NCBI GenBank assembly: GCA_000336895.1 | Contig: AOLX01000026.1 | Coordinates: forward strand, 125,220-189,219 | DNA from: Haloarcula argentinensis DSM 12282 | GTDB taxonomy: Archaea > Halobacteriota > Halobacteria > Halobacteriales > Haloarculaceae | Direction: 5' to 3' | Length of the DNA stretch: 64,000 nt | Shown here: piece after piece, positions 32,795 to 42,364 of the stretch | Position numbering within the stretch: position 1 is the stretch's first letter | Layout of the letters: every line of letters begins with the position of its first letter | Translations under genes and position numbers: made by a program | The notes under the pieces: generated by a model | Told to the model about the DNA's origin: nothing | The model's input: only the letters and a program-made list of their open reading frames with translations | The model's database searches: none

Positions 32795-33552
32795 ATGTGT
32801 GACAGTGTGACGATATCGGCGTTCATCGATACGGTTCCGCTAGCTCGGCGGACGCTGACGGTGTTTAACGACGATGAACCCGAGCCGCTAGTGCGGATGC
32901 TCAAGCGGATGGTGGACTCACCGGCCGTCGATGTCCGGGCTGGCGAGATGTCGCCAGAATCCCCCGAAAACGCCGTCGTCAAGGACGCCGACGGCACGGA
33001 GCTGGCCGTCTCGTCGATCAGTGCGGTCGGCGCGTGCGTGTTGCTCGTCAACTCCGACCTGTATGTCACGGGAACGCGGTCTCTGGACGAGGTCGACACG
33101 CCGGCGGCGCTGTTGCACCTCGACGAGGCCCCCTTTACTGTCACGGGCAAGCGGAAGATGCTGCTCATCGAACTCTCGCAGTACATCGAGTCGCTTGGGT
33201 GGCAATCCGACGATAACACGCTCCACGCGGGGTTTCAGTACCTCTCTCGGATCGACGACGAGCGCGGGACCCGACGCGTGTACGAGCGACTGGCCGGCAG
33301 CGATACCGACCTACACCTGTACGGCCTTCCGGACCGTGTCCCCGAACTATCCGAGGACCCTTCTATCCATACCGAATCCTGTGACGAACTACGAGAATCC
33401 TGGTTTGTCGTCAACACCGACTGTACCGCCGATATGAAGGGGTACTCCTCGCCGATCGGACCGGACCGAGCCAGTGGCGTGGCTACTGGTCGTTCGACAC
33501 CAACCACGTCGACGAGATCTCGGCGTGCCTCCAGAACCGTTACTCAACGTGA
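32795..33552 (+). pseudogene. DICT sensory domain protein, frameshifted near the 3' end
   Basis: The first 215 residues follow the haloarchaeal DICT-domain layout: RRTLTVFNDDEPEPLVRML, AVGACVLLVNSDLYVTGTRSLDEV, KMLLIELSQYIESLGWQS and LSRIDDERGTRRVYERLA. After Asp-Met-Lys-Gly the reading frame changes into a low-complexity Arg/Ser/Thr tail. Shifting by one base at the G run 33439-33442 restores a family-like end VLLADRTGPSQWRGYWSFDT ... ISACLQNRYST with stop at 33550-33552. A missing G (AAG GGG GTA expected) explains it. It is either a true frameshift mutation or a sequence error. DICT proteins are cytosolic sensory modules linked to light and nucleotide signalling. Confidence 0.8.
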
Positions 33553-33663
33553 CGCGGACGTACGGTCCGTGCCCTGTGTCTTCTGACAACTCTGTACGAT
33601 GTATCAGTCGGACTGCCAATGTCTGACGTAGGTATAAGTGTCCACAATGGCTGGGTTACGGAT

Positions 33664-33966
33664 ATGTGCGGCAACCGAGTCGAGGAACTCGAAACGCGCG
33701 TCAGAGAACTGGAAGCGTCGGTCGAGGGACTGACCGATGAACTCGTCGAATGTAAGGTCCGTATCCGGGAACTCGAAGCCAGCGTCGATGAGGACAACGG
33801 ATTCAGCGCTGACGAGCCCGACTCGGAGGAATCGGCCGCCACCCCGACGGAGGCCGACACACCTAACACCGAGGATACCGACGAGGTTGATAACAGGGAG
33901 GAAGCCGAGGCCGCGTCGGAGACCGAGACCGAAGAGGACTCGGAGTCCGACATAATCGTCGCGTAG
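33664..33966 (+). CDS. Short acidic coiled-coil protein upstream of smc
   Basis: 100 residues from ATG 33664 (MCGNRVEELETRVREL). The first 45 residues are a coiled coil with Leu/Val heptads (ETRVRELEASVEGLTDELVE), the rest is a Glu/Asp-rich disordered tail ending SDIIVA. This gene type is found directly before smc in other haloarchaea, in the same operon. It may bind or recruit the condensin; function not established. Confidence 0.7.
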   Translation: MCGNRVEELETRVRELEASVEGLTDELVECKVRIRELEASVDEDNGFSADEPDSEESAATPTEADTPNTEDTDEVDNREEAEAASETETEEDSESDIIVA

Positions 33967-33987
33967 GGCTGTCGGCCACACCACCGC

Positions 33988-36900
33988 ATGCATATCAAAG
34001 AGCTCGTCCTCGACAATTTCAAGAGCTTCGGACGCAAGACCCGAATCCCGTTCTACGAAGATTTCACTACTATCAGCGGCCCGAACGGCTCGGGTAAGTC
34101 CAACATCATCGACGCGATTCTGTTTGCACTCGGACTCGCTCGTACCTCGGGCATCCGCGCCGAGAAACTCACCGACCTCATCTACAACCCCGGTCACGCG
34201 GACGAAGACGCCGAGTACGACGGCGAACGGCAAGCCAGTGTCGAGGTAATTCTGGCAAACGACGACCGGACGCTGTCACGCTCACAGGTCGTCAACGCCG
34301 CCGGAACCGAAGATGTGGGTGACGTGGACGAGATCGCGATCAAGCGCCGCGTCAAAGAGACCGAGGACAACTACTACTCGTACTACTACATCAACGGTCG
34401 CTCGGTCAATCTCTCGGACATTCAGGACTTGCTCGCGCAGGCGGGCGTGACGCCGGAGGGGTACAACGTCGTCATGCAGGGCGACGTGACCGAGATCATC
34501 AACATGACCGCCGGCTCCCGTCGGGAGATTATCGACGAGATCGCCGGCGTCGCCCAGTTCGACGCGAAGAAGGCCGACGCCTTCGACGAGCTGGAAGTCG
34601 TTCAGGAGCGCATCGACGAGGCCGAACTTCGCATCGAGGAGAAGCAGGAGCGACTCGACCAACTCGAAGACGAGCGAGAGACGGCGCTCAAATATCAAGA
34701 CCTCCGTGACGAGAAAGAGGAATACGAAGGCTACCGCAAAGCCGCCGAACTCGAAGACAAGCGAGAGGAACTGGCGGCTGTCGAAGAAACCATCGCCGCG
34801 CTCGAAAGCGAACTCACCGAACTCCAGACAGAACTCGACGAGCGCCAGGGTGCGGTCATCCGGCTGGAAGACGAACTCCACGAACTCAATCAGGAAATCG
34901 AACGCAAGGGAGAGGACGAACAGCTCGCCATCAAACGCGAGATCGAGGAGATCAAAGGCGACATCTCCCGGCTCGAGGACAAGATAGAGTCCGCCGAGGA
35001 AACGGTCGAAGCCGCCGAAAACGAGCGTCGACAGGCGTTCGTCCAGATCGACCGCAAGCAAGAGACCATCGACGACCTCGACAGCGATATCCGCGAGACG
35101 AAAGTCGCCAAATCCAACGTCAAGGCCGATATCGCAGAGAAAGAATCCGAACTCGCGGAGGTCCAGCAACGAATCGACGAGGTCGGCGAGGAGTTCCAGG
35201 AGGTCAAGGACGAGCTAGAGGAGAAACGCTCGCGGCTTGAGACGCTCAAAAGCGAAAAGAACGACCTCCAGCGCGAGCAGGACCGCCTGCTCGATGAAGC
35301 CCGTCGGCGCTCGAACGCCGAGGACGAGAAGCGCGAGGCTATCGAGGCGGCCGAAGCCGAAATTCCCGACCTCGAAGCAGACATCAAAGATCTGGAGACA
35401 GAGCTGGAGAAGGCAACGCAAAACAAGGCGACCATCGGTGAGGTCGTCGATGACCTCCGGGCCGAGAAGCGCGAACTCCAGTCGGATCTTGACGACCTCG
35501 AAGACGAGATCAGCGCGAAACAGCAGGAGTACGCCCAACTTGAGGCAAAGGCTGGCGAGGACGGTGACTCCTCGTACGGCCGGGCGGTGACGGCGATTCT
35601 CAACGCCGGCCAGGACGGCGTCCACGGCACCGTCGGTCAACTGGGCGGGGTCGACCCCGAGTACGCCACGGCTTGTGAAACGGCGGCCGGCGGGCGACTC
35701 GCCCACGTGGTTGTCGACGACGACAGCGTGGGCCAGCGCTGTATCGAGTACCTCAAATCCCGTAGCGCCGGCCGGGCGACGTTCCTCCCGATCACGCAGA
35801 TGCAGAACCGCTCGCTGGGCTCACTGCCCAGCGCCGACGGCGTCATCGACTTCGCGTACAACCTCGTGGACTTCGACCGCGAGTACGCGGGTATCTTCTC
35901 CTACGTGCTCGGCGACACCGTCGTCGTCGACAGCATGGACACCGCCCGCGAGCTGATGGGCGACTACCGGATGGTCACGCTTGAGGGCGACCTCGTCGAG
36001 AAGTCCGGCGCAATGACCGGCGGCTCCTCCTCGGGCACGCGCTACTCCTTCTCGGGCGGCGCTGGCAAGCTCGAACGGGTCGCCACGCGCATCAACGAAC
36101 TCGAAGACAAGCGCGCCGACGTGCGCGATGACCTCCGTGATGTCGAGGAGCGCCTTGACGACGCCCGCGACCGCGAGTCCGATGCGACCGAACAGGTCCG
36201 GGATATCGAGACGAGCATCGAGCGCAAGCAGACCGCTCTCGAAGACACCCGCGAGCGAATCGAGCAACTGGAAGCCGACCTCGAAGAGATCGCCGCCGAG
36301 CGCGAGGACGTGGCCGACCAGATGGACGAACTGGAGGCTGACATCGAATCGAAGACCGGGGAAATCGACGCGCTTCAGAGCGACATCGACGAACTGGAGG
36401 CCGAGGTCGAGGATTCGGAGCTGCCGGACCTGACCGACCAGCGCGAGTCTATCAAGGACGACATTGACGCGCTCGAAGACCGTCAGGGCGAACTCGACGC
36501 CGAGCTCAACGAATACCAGTTAGAGAAGCAGTACGCCGAGGAGGCAATCGAGGACCTCCACGACGACATCGAGGCCGCACAGAACCGCAAGGCTGAACAC
36601 GAGGAGCGCATCGACGACCTCGAAGCGAAGGTCGCCGAAAAACAGTCGCTGAAAGCCGAGAAGGAGCAGGCTGTCGCCGATCTCGAAGAGGAACTGGCCG
36701 AACTCAAGTCCGAGCGCGAAGACCTGAAAGCTGACCTACAAGAGGCCAAGGAGGCCCGGGACGAGCAGCAGGCCGCCGTCTCCGAAATCGAGCGTGACCT
36801 CGAATCCGAGCAGGAAACGCAGGAACGGCTGGAGTGGGAGATCGACGAACTCGAAGCGCAGGTCGGCGACTACGACCCCGAAGACGTGCCCGACCACGAG

Positions 36901-37575
36901 ACAGTCGAACAGGAGATCGACCGGCTAGAAACGGCGATGGAGAAACTGGAGCCGGTCAACATGCGGGCTATCGAGGAGTACGACCGCGTCAACGACGACC
37001 TGCAGGAACTCGAAGACAAGAAGGCGACGCTGGTCGAGGAGGCCGACGGCATCCGCGACCGCATCGACACCTACGAGGCACGCAAGAAGGAGACGTTCAT
37101 GGAGTCGTTCACGGAGATCAACGACCAGTTCCAGAACATCTTCGAACGGCTCTCGAACGGCACCGGCCATCTCCACCTCGAAGACGAGGACGACCCCTTC
37201 GAAGGCGGACTGACGATGAAGGCCCAGCCGGGCGACAAGCCGATTCAGCGGCTGAACGCGATGTCGGGCGGCGAGAAGTCGTTGACGGCGTTGGCGTTCA
37301 TCTTCGCCATCCAGCGGCACAACCCCGCGCCGTTCTACGCGCTCGACGAGGTCGACGCCTTCCTCGATGCGGCCAACGCCGATCTCGTCGGCGAACTGGT
37401 GGACGAACTCGCCGGTGACGCCCAGTTCGTCGTCGTCTCGCACCGCTCGGCCATGCTGGAGCGGTCCGAGCGCGCTATCGGCGTGATGATGCAGGGCGAC
37501 AACGTGAGCGCCGTGACCGGGATCGACCTCAGCGGTGAGGGCGACGGTGATGAGGAGGTTCCGGCTGATGACTAG
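33988..37575 (+). CDS. smc: Chromosome segregation protein SMC
   Basis: 1195 residues. The ATPase head is split between the ends: Walker A GPNGSGKSN (about residue 32) and, near the C-terminus, the signature LNAMSGGEKSLTALAF with Walker B PFYALDEVDAFLDAANA. Between lie two coiled-coil arms (about 170-510 and 690-1030) and the hinge (about 520-675, with GRLAHVVVDDD and RATFLPITQMQ). It forms the ring that compacts and aligns DNA. The stop overlaps the scpA start (ATGACTAG), so SMC and its kleisin are coupled. The upstream coiled-coil gene is probably part of the operon. Confidence 0.97.
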   Translation: MHIKELVLDNFKSFGRKTRIPFYEDFTTISGPNGSGKSNIIDAILFALGLARTSGIRAEKLTDLIYNPGHADEDAEYDGERQASVEVILANDDRTLSRSQVVNAAGTEDVGDVDEIAIKRRVKETEDNYYSYYYINGRSVNLSDIQDLLAQAGVTPEGYNVVMQGDVTEIINMTAGSRREIIDEIAGVAQFDAKKADAFDELEVVQERIDEAELRIEEKQERLDQLEDERETALKYQDLRDEKEEYEGYRKAAELEDKREELAAVEETIAALESELTELQTELDERQGAVIRLEDELHELNQEIERKGEDEQLAIKREIEEIKGDISRLEDKIESAEETVEAAENERRQAFVQIDRKQETIDDLDSDIRETKVAKSNVKADIAEKESELAEVQQRIDEVGEEFQEVKDELEEKRSRLETLKSEKNDLQREQDRLLDEARRRSNAEDEKREAIEAAEAEIPDLEADIKDLETELEKATQNKATIGEVVDDLRAEKRELQSDLDDLEDEISAKQQEYAQLEAKAGEDGDSSYGRAVTAILNAGQDGVHGTVGQLGGVDPEYATACETAAGGRLAHVVVDDDSVGQRCIEYLKSRSAGRATFLPITQMQNRSLGSLPSADGVIDFAYNLVDFDREYAGIFSYVLGDTVVVDSMDTARELMGDYRMVTLEGDLVEKSGAMTGGSSSGTRYSFSGGAGKLERVATRINELEDKRADVRDDLRDVEERLDDARDRESDATEQVRDIETSIERKQTALEDTRERIEQLEADLEEIAAEREDVADQMDELEADIESKTGEIDALQSDIDELEAEVEDSELPDLTDQRESIKDDIDALEDRQGELDAELNEYQLEKQYAEEAIEDLHDDIEAAQNRKAEHEERIDDLEAKVAEKQSLKAEKEQAVADLEEELAELKSEREDLKADLQEAKEARDEQQAAVSEIERDLESEQETQERLEWEIDELEAQVGDYDPEDVPDHETVEQEIDRLETAMEKLEPVNMRAIEEYDRVNDDLQELEDKKATLVEEADGIRDRIDTYEARKKETFMESFTEINDQFQNIFERLSNGTGHLHLEDEDDPFEGGLTMKAQPGDKPIQRLNAMSGGEKSLTALAFIFAIQRHNPAPFYALDEVDAFLDAANADLVGELVDELAGDAQFVVVSHRSAMLERSERAIGVMMQGDNVSAVTGIDLSGEGDGDEEVPADD

Positions 37576-38593
37576 CGAGCCGCCACGCGGCTCGGAACAG
37601 TCGAGCGGCGACCGTGGGGAGCCGCGAGACGATGAAGAGACCGACGATCAGGCGGATGACATCCCGCTCAACATCACCGGGCACGAGGACCGCGAGCCGC
37701 CAGGTGGCTCGGACGACGCGGCGGCGCTGCTGGGCGACTCCCCCGACCCAGACGACGAGACAACTGCACAGGACAGCCCCGAAAGCGACCGGACGACCGA
37801 CGAGGACGAGGACGAAGACGTCGAACCGGTCGAAGTGCTGGTCCAGCTCGCGGACGACGGCGAAATCGACCCGTGGGATATCGACGTGGTGCGGGTCACC
37901 GACAAGTTCCTCCAGCGTATCGACGACGCGGACCTGCGCACGTCGGGGCGGGCGCTGTTCTACGCGAGTGTCCTGATTCGGATGAAAAGCGACGCGATGC
38001 TCGGTGAGGGCGAGACAGAAGAGGAGCCGGCCGAGCCGTGGGAGCAGGCGATGCACGAGGACGCCCCCATCGAGGACCCGGACCCCTTCGCTGCGCTGGA
38101 GTCGGAGATGGACCGACGGCTCGAACGCCGCCGCGCCCGCGGGATGCCACAGACGCTCGACGAACTCGTCCGGGATCTCCGTGACGCCGAGCGCGAATCG
38201 TGGTGGAAGGAGTCCCGCGAGTACGACACCAGCGACTCTCCGAGTGGGTACGGCCGCGGGACACAGGAACTGGACTACCGCGGGGCCGACGATATGCGAC
38301 TGGACGAGGAACCGTCCGCCGCCGATGTGACTGGGACCGCCCACGCCGAGAACATCGATGATATCATCGCTGACGTGCACGACGCCGTCCGCGAGCAGTA
38401 CGACCAGGGTCGAGAGGAGGTACTGTACCGCGAGGTCGACACGGCCGGCGGGACCCGCGTCGAGACGTTCCTCGGATTGCTCTTTTTGGCGCACCGCGGT
38501 CAGGTTCGGCTCCAGCAGGACGACCTCTTCGGCGACCTCTGGATTCAGGACCCCAGTGCCGCGACCGGGTCGGACGAGGCCGTCGCGGACTGA
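37568..38593 (+). CDS. scpA: Segregation and condensation protein A (kleisin)
   Basis: 341 residues. A disordered, highly acidic N-terminal extension of about 85 residues (ESDRTTDEDEDEDVEPVE) precedes the conserved start VEVLVQLADDGEIDPWDIDVVRVTDKFLQRI, the SMC-neck-binding helix. The C-terminal winged helix (RVETFLGLLFLAHRGQVRLQQDDLFGDLWI) binds the SMC cap. No scpB is visible here; it may be elsewhere. The start overlaps the smc stop by eight bases. Confidence 0.9.
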   Translation: MTSEPPRGSEQSSGDRGEPRDDEETDDQADDIPLNITGHEDREPPGGSDDAAALLGDSPDPDDETTAQDSPESDRTTDEDEDEDVEPVEVLVQLADDGEIDPWDIDVVRVTDKFLQRIDDADLRTSGRALFYASVLIRMKSDAMLGEGETEEEPAEPWEQAMHEDAPIEDPDPFAALESEMDRRLERRRARGMPQTLDELVRDLRDAERESWWKESREYDTSDSPSGYGRGTQELDYRGADDMRLDEEPSAADVTGTAHAENIDDIIADVHDAVREQYDQGREEVLYREVDTAGGTRVETFLGLLFLAHRGQVRLQQDDLFGDLWIQDPSAATGSDEAVAD

Positions 38594-38674
38594 CCGGGCC
38601 AGTCGCCGACGGCTTTACTGTGTCCAGTGGGGCCAGCAAACAGGTTCAAACGGGTCGAACCCTAAACGTAAGTA

Positions 38675-39778
38675 ATGGCGACCCAGTCCTCGCAGCCGGA
38701 GTTGCCGGACCCGGAAGCGCTGGCAGACACGTTTTACGTGTACGAAATCGACAGGACCGCCGAGGACGGCGTCCGGTACTACGGCGAGCCGATGACCGAG
38801 TCAGAACAGGTCATCCACCGAATCGCGCCGGCGTTCCGCCAGCGCGGGTATCGCGTCGCGCTCAAGCGGGAGATGGGCGAGTGGGTACTGATCGCGCGGG
38901 AGCGGTCGCTTGGTGTTGACGGTATCCCGTGGTTGAACGTCGGACTCGCGGTTCTGACGCTGTTGTCGACGCTGTACGCCGGGACCCGCTGGTATGGGCT
39001 GTCCGTTCTCGAAGACCCGACAGCGATGCTCACGGCGTGGCCCTTCGCCGCCGCCGCACTGGGAATCCTCGCCGTCCACGAATTCGGCCACTACGTCATG
39101 AGCCGCTACCACGAGGTGGAGGCGAGCCTGCCGTACTTCCTGCCGTTTCCGAACGTCCTCGGGACGCTGGGTGCGGTCATCAGCATGAACGACCACATCC
39201 CCGACCGCAAGGCGCTGTTCGACATCGGCGTCGCCGGACCGCTGGCGGGCCTCGTCGCGACTGTCGTCGTGACTGCCATCGGCGTGACGCTCCCGCCGGT
39301 AGAGGTGACCCGTGGTATCGTCACGAACATCGAACTCGGCTACCCGCTATTGTTGCAGGGTATCGCCGCAGTGATGGGTGAACCGCTGGAGTACGCGAAC
39401 CCGCAACTCCTTCCGAACCCAGTCGTCATCGGCGGCTGGGTAGGAGCGTTCGTGACCTTCCTGAACCTCCTCCCGGTCGGCCAACTCGACGGCGCACACG
39501 TCGCCCGGTCGCTGTTTGGCGACCGCCTATCGCTGGTCCAGCTCGCCGTCCCGCTCGCCCTGTTCACGCTGGCTGGCTACCTCGTCGTTTTCGAGGACGG
39601 CCGCGCGGCCGGACTGTGGGCGTTCTGGGGGATTCTGGCGCTTGTGTTCGGACGGCTCGGCTCCGCGACACCGCTGGACGAGACGCCGCTGGGCCCGGGT
39701 CGCTGGGCTGTCGGCCTGCTTACGTTCGTCCTGGGGATGCTCTGTTTCGTCCCGGTGCCGCTCGTCATCACGATGTAG
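38675..39778 (+). CDS. Site-2 protease (M50 family)
   Basis: 367 residues. It cleaves transmembrane substrates within the membrane. The zinc-binding HEFGH lies at 135-139, and the third ligand Asp272 is in NLLPVGQLDG. About six to seven hydrophobic helices. The N-terminal 85 residues form a soluble domain (YVYEIDRTAEDGVRYYGEPM) common to haloarchaeal members. No PDZ domain is seen. The substrate is unknown; S2P enzymes release membrane-anchored regulators. Confidence 0.9.
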   Translation: MATQSSQPELPDPEALADTFYVYEIDRTAEDGVRYYGEPMTESEQVIHRIAPAFRQRGYRVALKREMGEWVLIARERSLGVDGIPWLNVGLAVLTLLSTLYAGTRWYGLSVLEDPTAMLTAWPFAAAALGILAVHEFGHYVMSRYHEVEASLPYFLPFPNVLGTLGAVISMNDHIPDRKALFDIGVAGPLAGLVATVVVTAIGVTLPPVEVTRGIVTNIELGYPLLLQGIAAVMGEPLEYANPQLLPNPVVIGGWVGAFVTFLNLLPVGQLDGAHVARSLFGDRLSLVQLAVPLALFTLAGYLVVFEDGRAAGLWAFWGILALVFGRLGSATPLDETPLGPGRWAVGLLTFVLGMLCFVPVPLVITM

Positions 39779-39799
39779 CGGCATTGCTCTCCTGACCCT

Positions 39800-40450
39800 T
39801 CACAGCCCGTACGGGTCGTACTCGGGCCTGTTGTCCGCATCAGCAGGGAGATCATATCGGTCTCGGAACTCGGTCAGTAGATCGTCAGTGGCGGCAGTGA
39901 ACAGCACGGCGACACCGTAGGGGCGTGAGTACGAGTCGGAATCGGGCGCGTCGGGGTCGATGAAGATAGCGTCCGTCGGCGGTTCACCGATACCGGGGAG
40001 TTCGGTCAGCAGCGATTCCATCGGCAGGAGCCCGGTGAGCACGCTCGGGACGAACGCGCCGCCGGGTAGCGGCGCGCGCGGCTGAACGAAACACTCCGCG
40101 ACCGGCTCGCCGTCTTCTTCGAGTACGGCGCTTGCCGGGCGTTCCAGCCCCGGTTCCCAGAGGTCAGCCGCCACTTCGGGGACTTCAGCGTCAACGACGA
40201 AATCCATCGTCACGCGGTCAAGCCGCTCAAACGAAAGCAGCGACCAGGCTTCCTCCGAGTCGTCGGGGTCGCCGCCAAGCGTGGCCTCAACGAGATCACC
40301 GGTCCGGAGGTCGTCGACTGCCGGCTGTCGCTCGCCGTAGCCGGACTGGTACACGGTGTAAAGCCGCGTTGCATCAGTGTCGAACAGATTGATATGCGGG
40401 ACCGCGTCGACGACGCGGTAGACTCTGAACACGCCCGTGCGCTCGTCCAT
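39800..40450 (-). CDS. Conserved haloarchaeal protein, unknown function
   Basis: 216 residues from ATG 40450 (MDERTGVFRVYRVVDAVPHINL). A soluble acidic alpha/beta protein: a beta-rich first half (VYQSGYGERQPAVDDLRTGDLVEATLGG), a conserved-looking centre (GGAFVPSVLTGLLPMESLLTELPGIGEPPTDAIFIDP) and a final helix ending RPEYDPYGL. No motif or family that I can identify. Convergent with the site-2 protease gene. Confidence 0.6.
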   Translation of the reverse strand: MDERTGVFRVYRVVDAVPHINLFDTDATRLYTVYQSGYGERQPAVDDLRTGDLVEATLGGDPDDSEEAWSLLSFERLDRVTMDFVVDAEVPEVAADLWEPGLERPASAVLEEDGEPVAECFVQPRAPLPGGAFVPSVLTGLLPMESLLTELPGIGEPPTDAIFIDPDAPDSDSYSRPYGVAVLFTAATDDLLTEFRDRYDLPADADNRPEYDPYGL

Positions 40451-40498
40451 ATTTCCCCGACGCGCTCCATCGTCAAGACTCCGCGGACTCACCGGTGC

Positions 40499-40735
40499 TC
40501 AGGCAGCCGTCATGAGCGTGAGCCACTCGGTCAGGCAGTCGTCGCTACAGTGGTGGTGACGCTGTCGGTCGCCGCTCGTGTCTAGGACACCGACGACGAG
40601 ATGCCAGTCGTCGGCGTACACGTGGCCGCCACAGACCACGCAATCGCGCACCGTCTCGTCGTCCGTCCGCTTCCCGACAGACACCGTCTCGACGTAGTAT
40701 GTCCCTCCGAGGGCGTACGGCGTTTCCAGTTCCAT
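40499..40735 (-). CDS. Small zinc-finger protein
   Basis: 78 residues from ATG 40735 (MELETPYALGGTYYVETVSVG). A CVVCGG knuckle (about residue 33) is paired with HHHCSDDCL (about 66-70), a treble-clef-like zinc site. Small proteins of this kind are frequent in haloarchaea and have no known role. It is divergent from the gene at 40829. Confidence 0.65.
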   Translation of the reverse strand: MELETPYALGGTYYVETVSVGKRTDDETVRDCVVCGGHVYADDWHLVVGVLDTSGDRQRHHHCSDDCLTEWLTLMTAA

Positions 40736-40828
40736 CAGCGCAGTCTGGGGACTACACACGCCTAAATGACGGGGCCAACCGACCGGTCCGACGCAACACG
40801 GACGTAGCTTCAGCTCTAAGTCATAGAT

Positions 40829-41080
40829 ATGAGTCAATCCACGGAACTTCCAGACCCGGACCCGGAACAGCTCCGCCTAGCCGTCGAACGGCTGCTCGAC
40901 GAGACGGTTGATCGCGATGAGCCACTCCACCTCTCTGCTGATGAGCTGTCTGTCTCTATTCCGATGCGGTTCGGTTCGGACTCCCCGCAGGCAACGTGGC
41001 AATTCGACGGCGACGTGACGATCTCAGTGGACGGCGTTCGGGGCCCGCTCAGAGAGTGGGTCGACCTCCTCGAGGAATAG
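40829..41080 (+). CDS. Short conserved haloarchaeal protein
   Basis: 83 residues: an N-terminal helix (DPEQLRLAVERLLDETVDRD) followed by strands LHLSADELSVSIPMRF and ATWQFDGDVTISVDGVRG and a short final helix. Compact, acidic, soluble. Unknown function. Confidence 0.6.
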   Translation: MSQSTELPDPDPEQLRLAVERLLDETVDRDEPLHLSADELSVSIPMRFGSDSPQATWQFDGDVTISVDGVRGPLREWVDLLEE

Positions 41081-41101
41081 CCGGTGTCGGAGCCGAAGCG
41101 C

Positions 41102-41800
41102 TCAGAACGCCTCGACGTGGGGGCGGAGATCGAGTTCCAGCGTCCACGCCGAGCGGTCCTGTTCGACGAGGTGCCAGTACGACTGGGAAATATCGTCGGG
41201 ATCGAGATACGACTGGGCGTCGCGGTCGGCTGTGTCCGCGGCGTCTGGTGAGAGAATCTGGCCGTCGATGATGACGTGAGCGACGTGGATGCCGTCGGGA
41301 CCGAGTTCCCGCGCCATCGATTCAGCTAGCCCGCGGACGGCGAACTTGGCGGCACTAAACCCGACCGCACCGTCGCGGCCCCGGACAGCAGATGTCGCAC
41401 CGGTGAAGATGATCGTCCCGCCGTCGCCGGCCAGCATGTCGTCGACGGCCTCCTGCGAACAGGCCAACCCGCCAGCCGGGCCGACGGCGAGGGCGTGCTG
41501 GAACTCGTCGTGTGTGATCTCCTGTGTGCTTTTCCACGCGCCGCCGCTGGCGTGGTTCACGAGCACGTCGACGGGGCCGAACTCGTCCCGGACTTGCTCA
41601 AAGCCCGCCGCGACTTGGTCCGGACTGGTAATATCAGTCTGTACTGCGAGCGCATCATCGCCGAGATCTGCCGACAGTGACTCCAAATAGGATGCCGACC
41701 GGGCGAACAGGCCGACCTGACAGCCTTCGCGAATGAACGTTCTGGCCAGTGACTCTCCCAAGCCCGGACCGACGCCTGCGATGACTACTGTCCGTGACAT
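41102..41800 (-). CDS. Short-chain dehydrogenase/reductase with Phe at the catalytic Tyr
   Basis: 232 residues with a classic Rossmann fold: the dinucleotide loop is AGVGPGLGES, NHASGG takes the place of NNAG, and the Ser is in FTGATSAVRG. The usual YxxxK reads FSAAK (GAVGFSAAKFAVRGL), so the catalytic tyrosine is phenylalanine. Codons on the minus strand are GGG TTT AGT GCC, so this is no reading error. It may be a divergent enzyme that uses another residue, or may bind NAD(P) without classic reductase chemistry. The ATG at 41800 is the family start. Confidence 0.8.
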   Translation of the reverse strand: MSRTVVIAGVGPGLGESLARTFIREGCQVGLFARSASYLESLSADLGDDALAVQTDITSPDQVAAGFEQVRDEFGPVDVLVNHASGGAWKSTQEITHDEFQHALAVGPAGGLACSQEAVDDMLAGDGGTIIFTGATSAVRGRDGAVGFSAAKFAVRGLAESMARELGPDGIHVAHVIIDGQILSPDAADTADRDAQSYLDPDDISQSYWHLVEQDRSAWTLELDLRPHVEAF

Positions 41801-41905
41801 ATGAACACGAACGACTACCGGGTGGATGAAAGTATGGTCACAGTGGCGGTTCGGAGTGGAGGGCCGCAATATCCACGGTGATGCCTGGAATCACAGGGTT
41901 CCGTG

Positions 41906-42151
41906 TCAGTCGTCTCCTCCATGTGCGTGGCCGATACGCAGCGCCACGGCGTTGCAGACGACGAGCGCGACGAACGCGATCCGCGTCGCCCCGGAGTCCA
42001 GGCCGGTAACCAGTAGCGGAAGATACAGAAATGGGAGCGCAATTGCTGTCCAGAACGCGATGCCTCGAACGGCGGAGACGAGCGACTCGTCGAACTCCGG
42101 TATGGACTCATCAAACTGGGCGAGTAATTCGTATGCGGACGAACTTGACAT
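41906..42151 (-). CDS. Small two-helix membrane protein
   Basis: 81 residues from ATG 42151 (MSSSSAYELLAQFDESIPEF). Two hydrophobic segments (AFWTAIALPFLYLPLLVTGL and TRIAFVALVVCNAVALRIG) and a His-containing tail GHAHGGDD. A TATA-like TTATAAG on the minus strand near 42190 suggests a short leader. No known family. Confidence 0.6.
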   Translation of the reverse strand: MSSSSAYELLAQFDESIPEFDESLVSAVRGIAFWTAIALPFLYLPLLVTGLDSGATRIAFVALVVCNAVALRIGHAHGGDD

Positions 42152-42364
42152 ATGGAGGGGCCTGCCCACAGCTTCTATTGGAGATAGCTTATAACCGCTA
42201 GAGGTTTCCGTCCGTTTCGCTTCGTTTCACGCATAGCGGCCCCTAGTCGTTCATTTTATTATCGGCTGAGCGATGCTTAGACATTTTATCAGCGGTGTAG
42301 CTGTGGTATGATACGTATAACACCTCCAGTTACGAGGACATCTCCACTGGACGTGTACGACCGA

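Noticed and set aside
34282..35630. Minus-strand frames inside smc
   Set aside because: Leu/Phe/Val- or Ser/Arg-rich shadows of the coiled-coil coding sequence.
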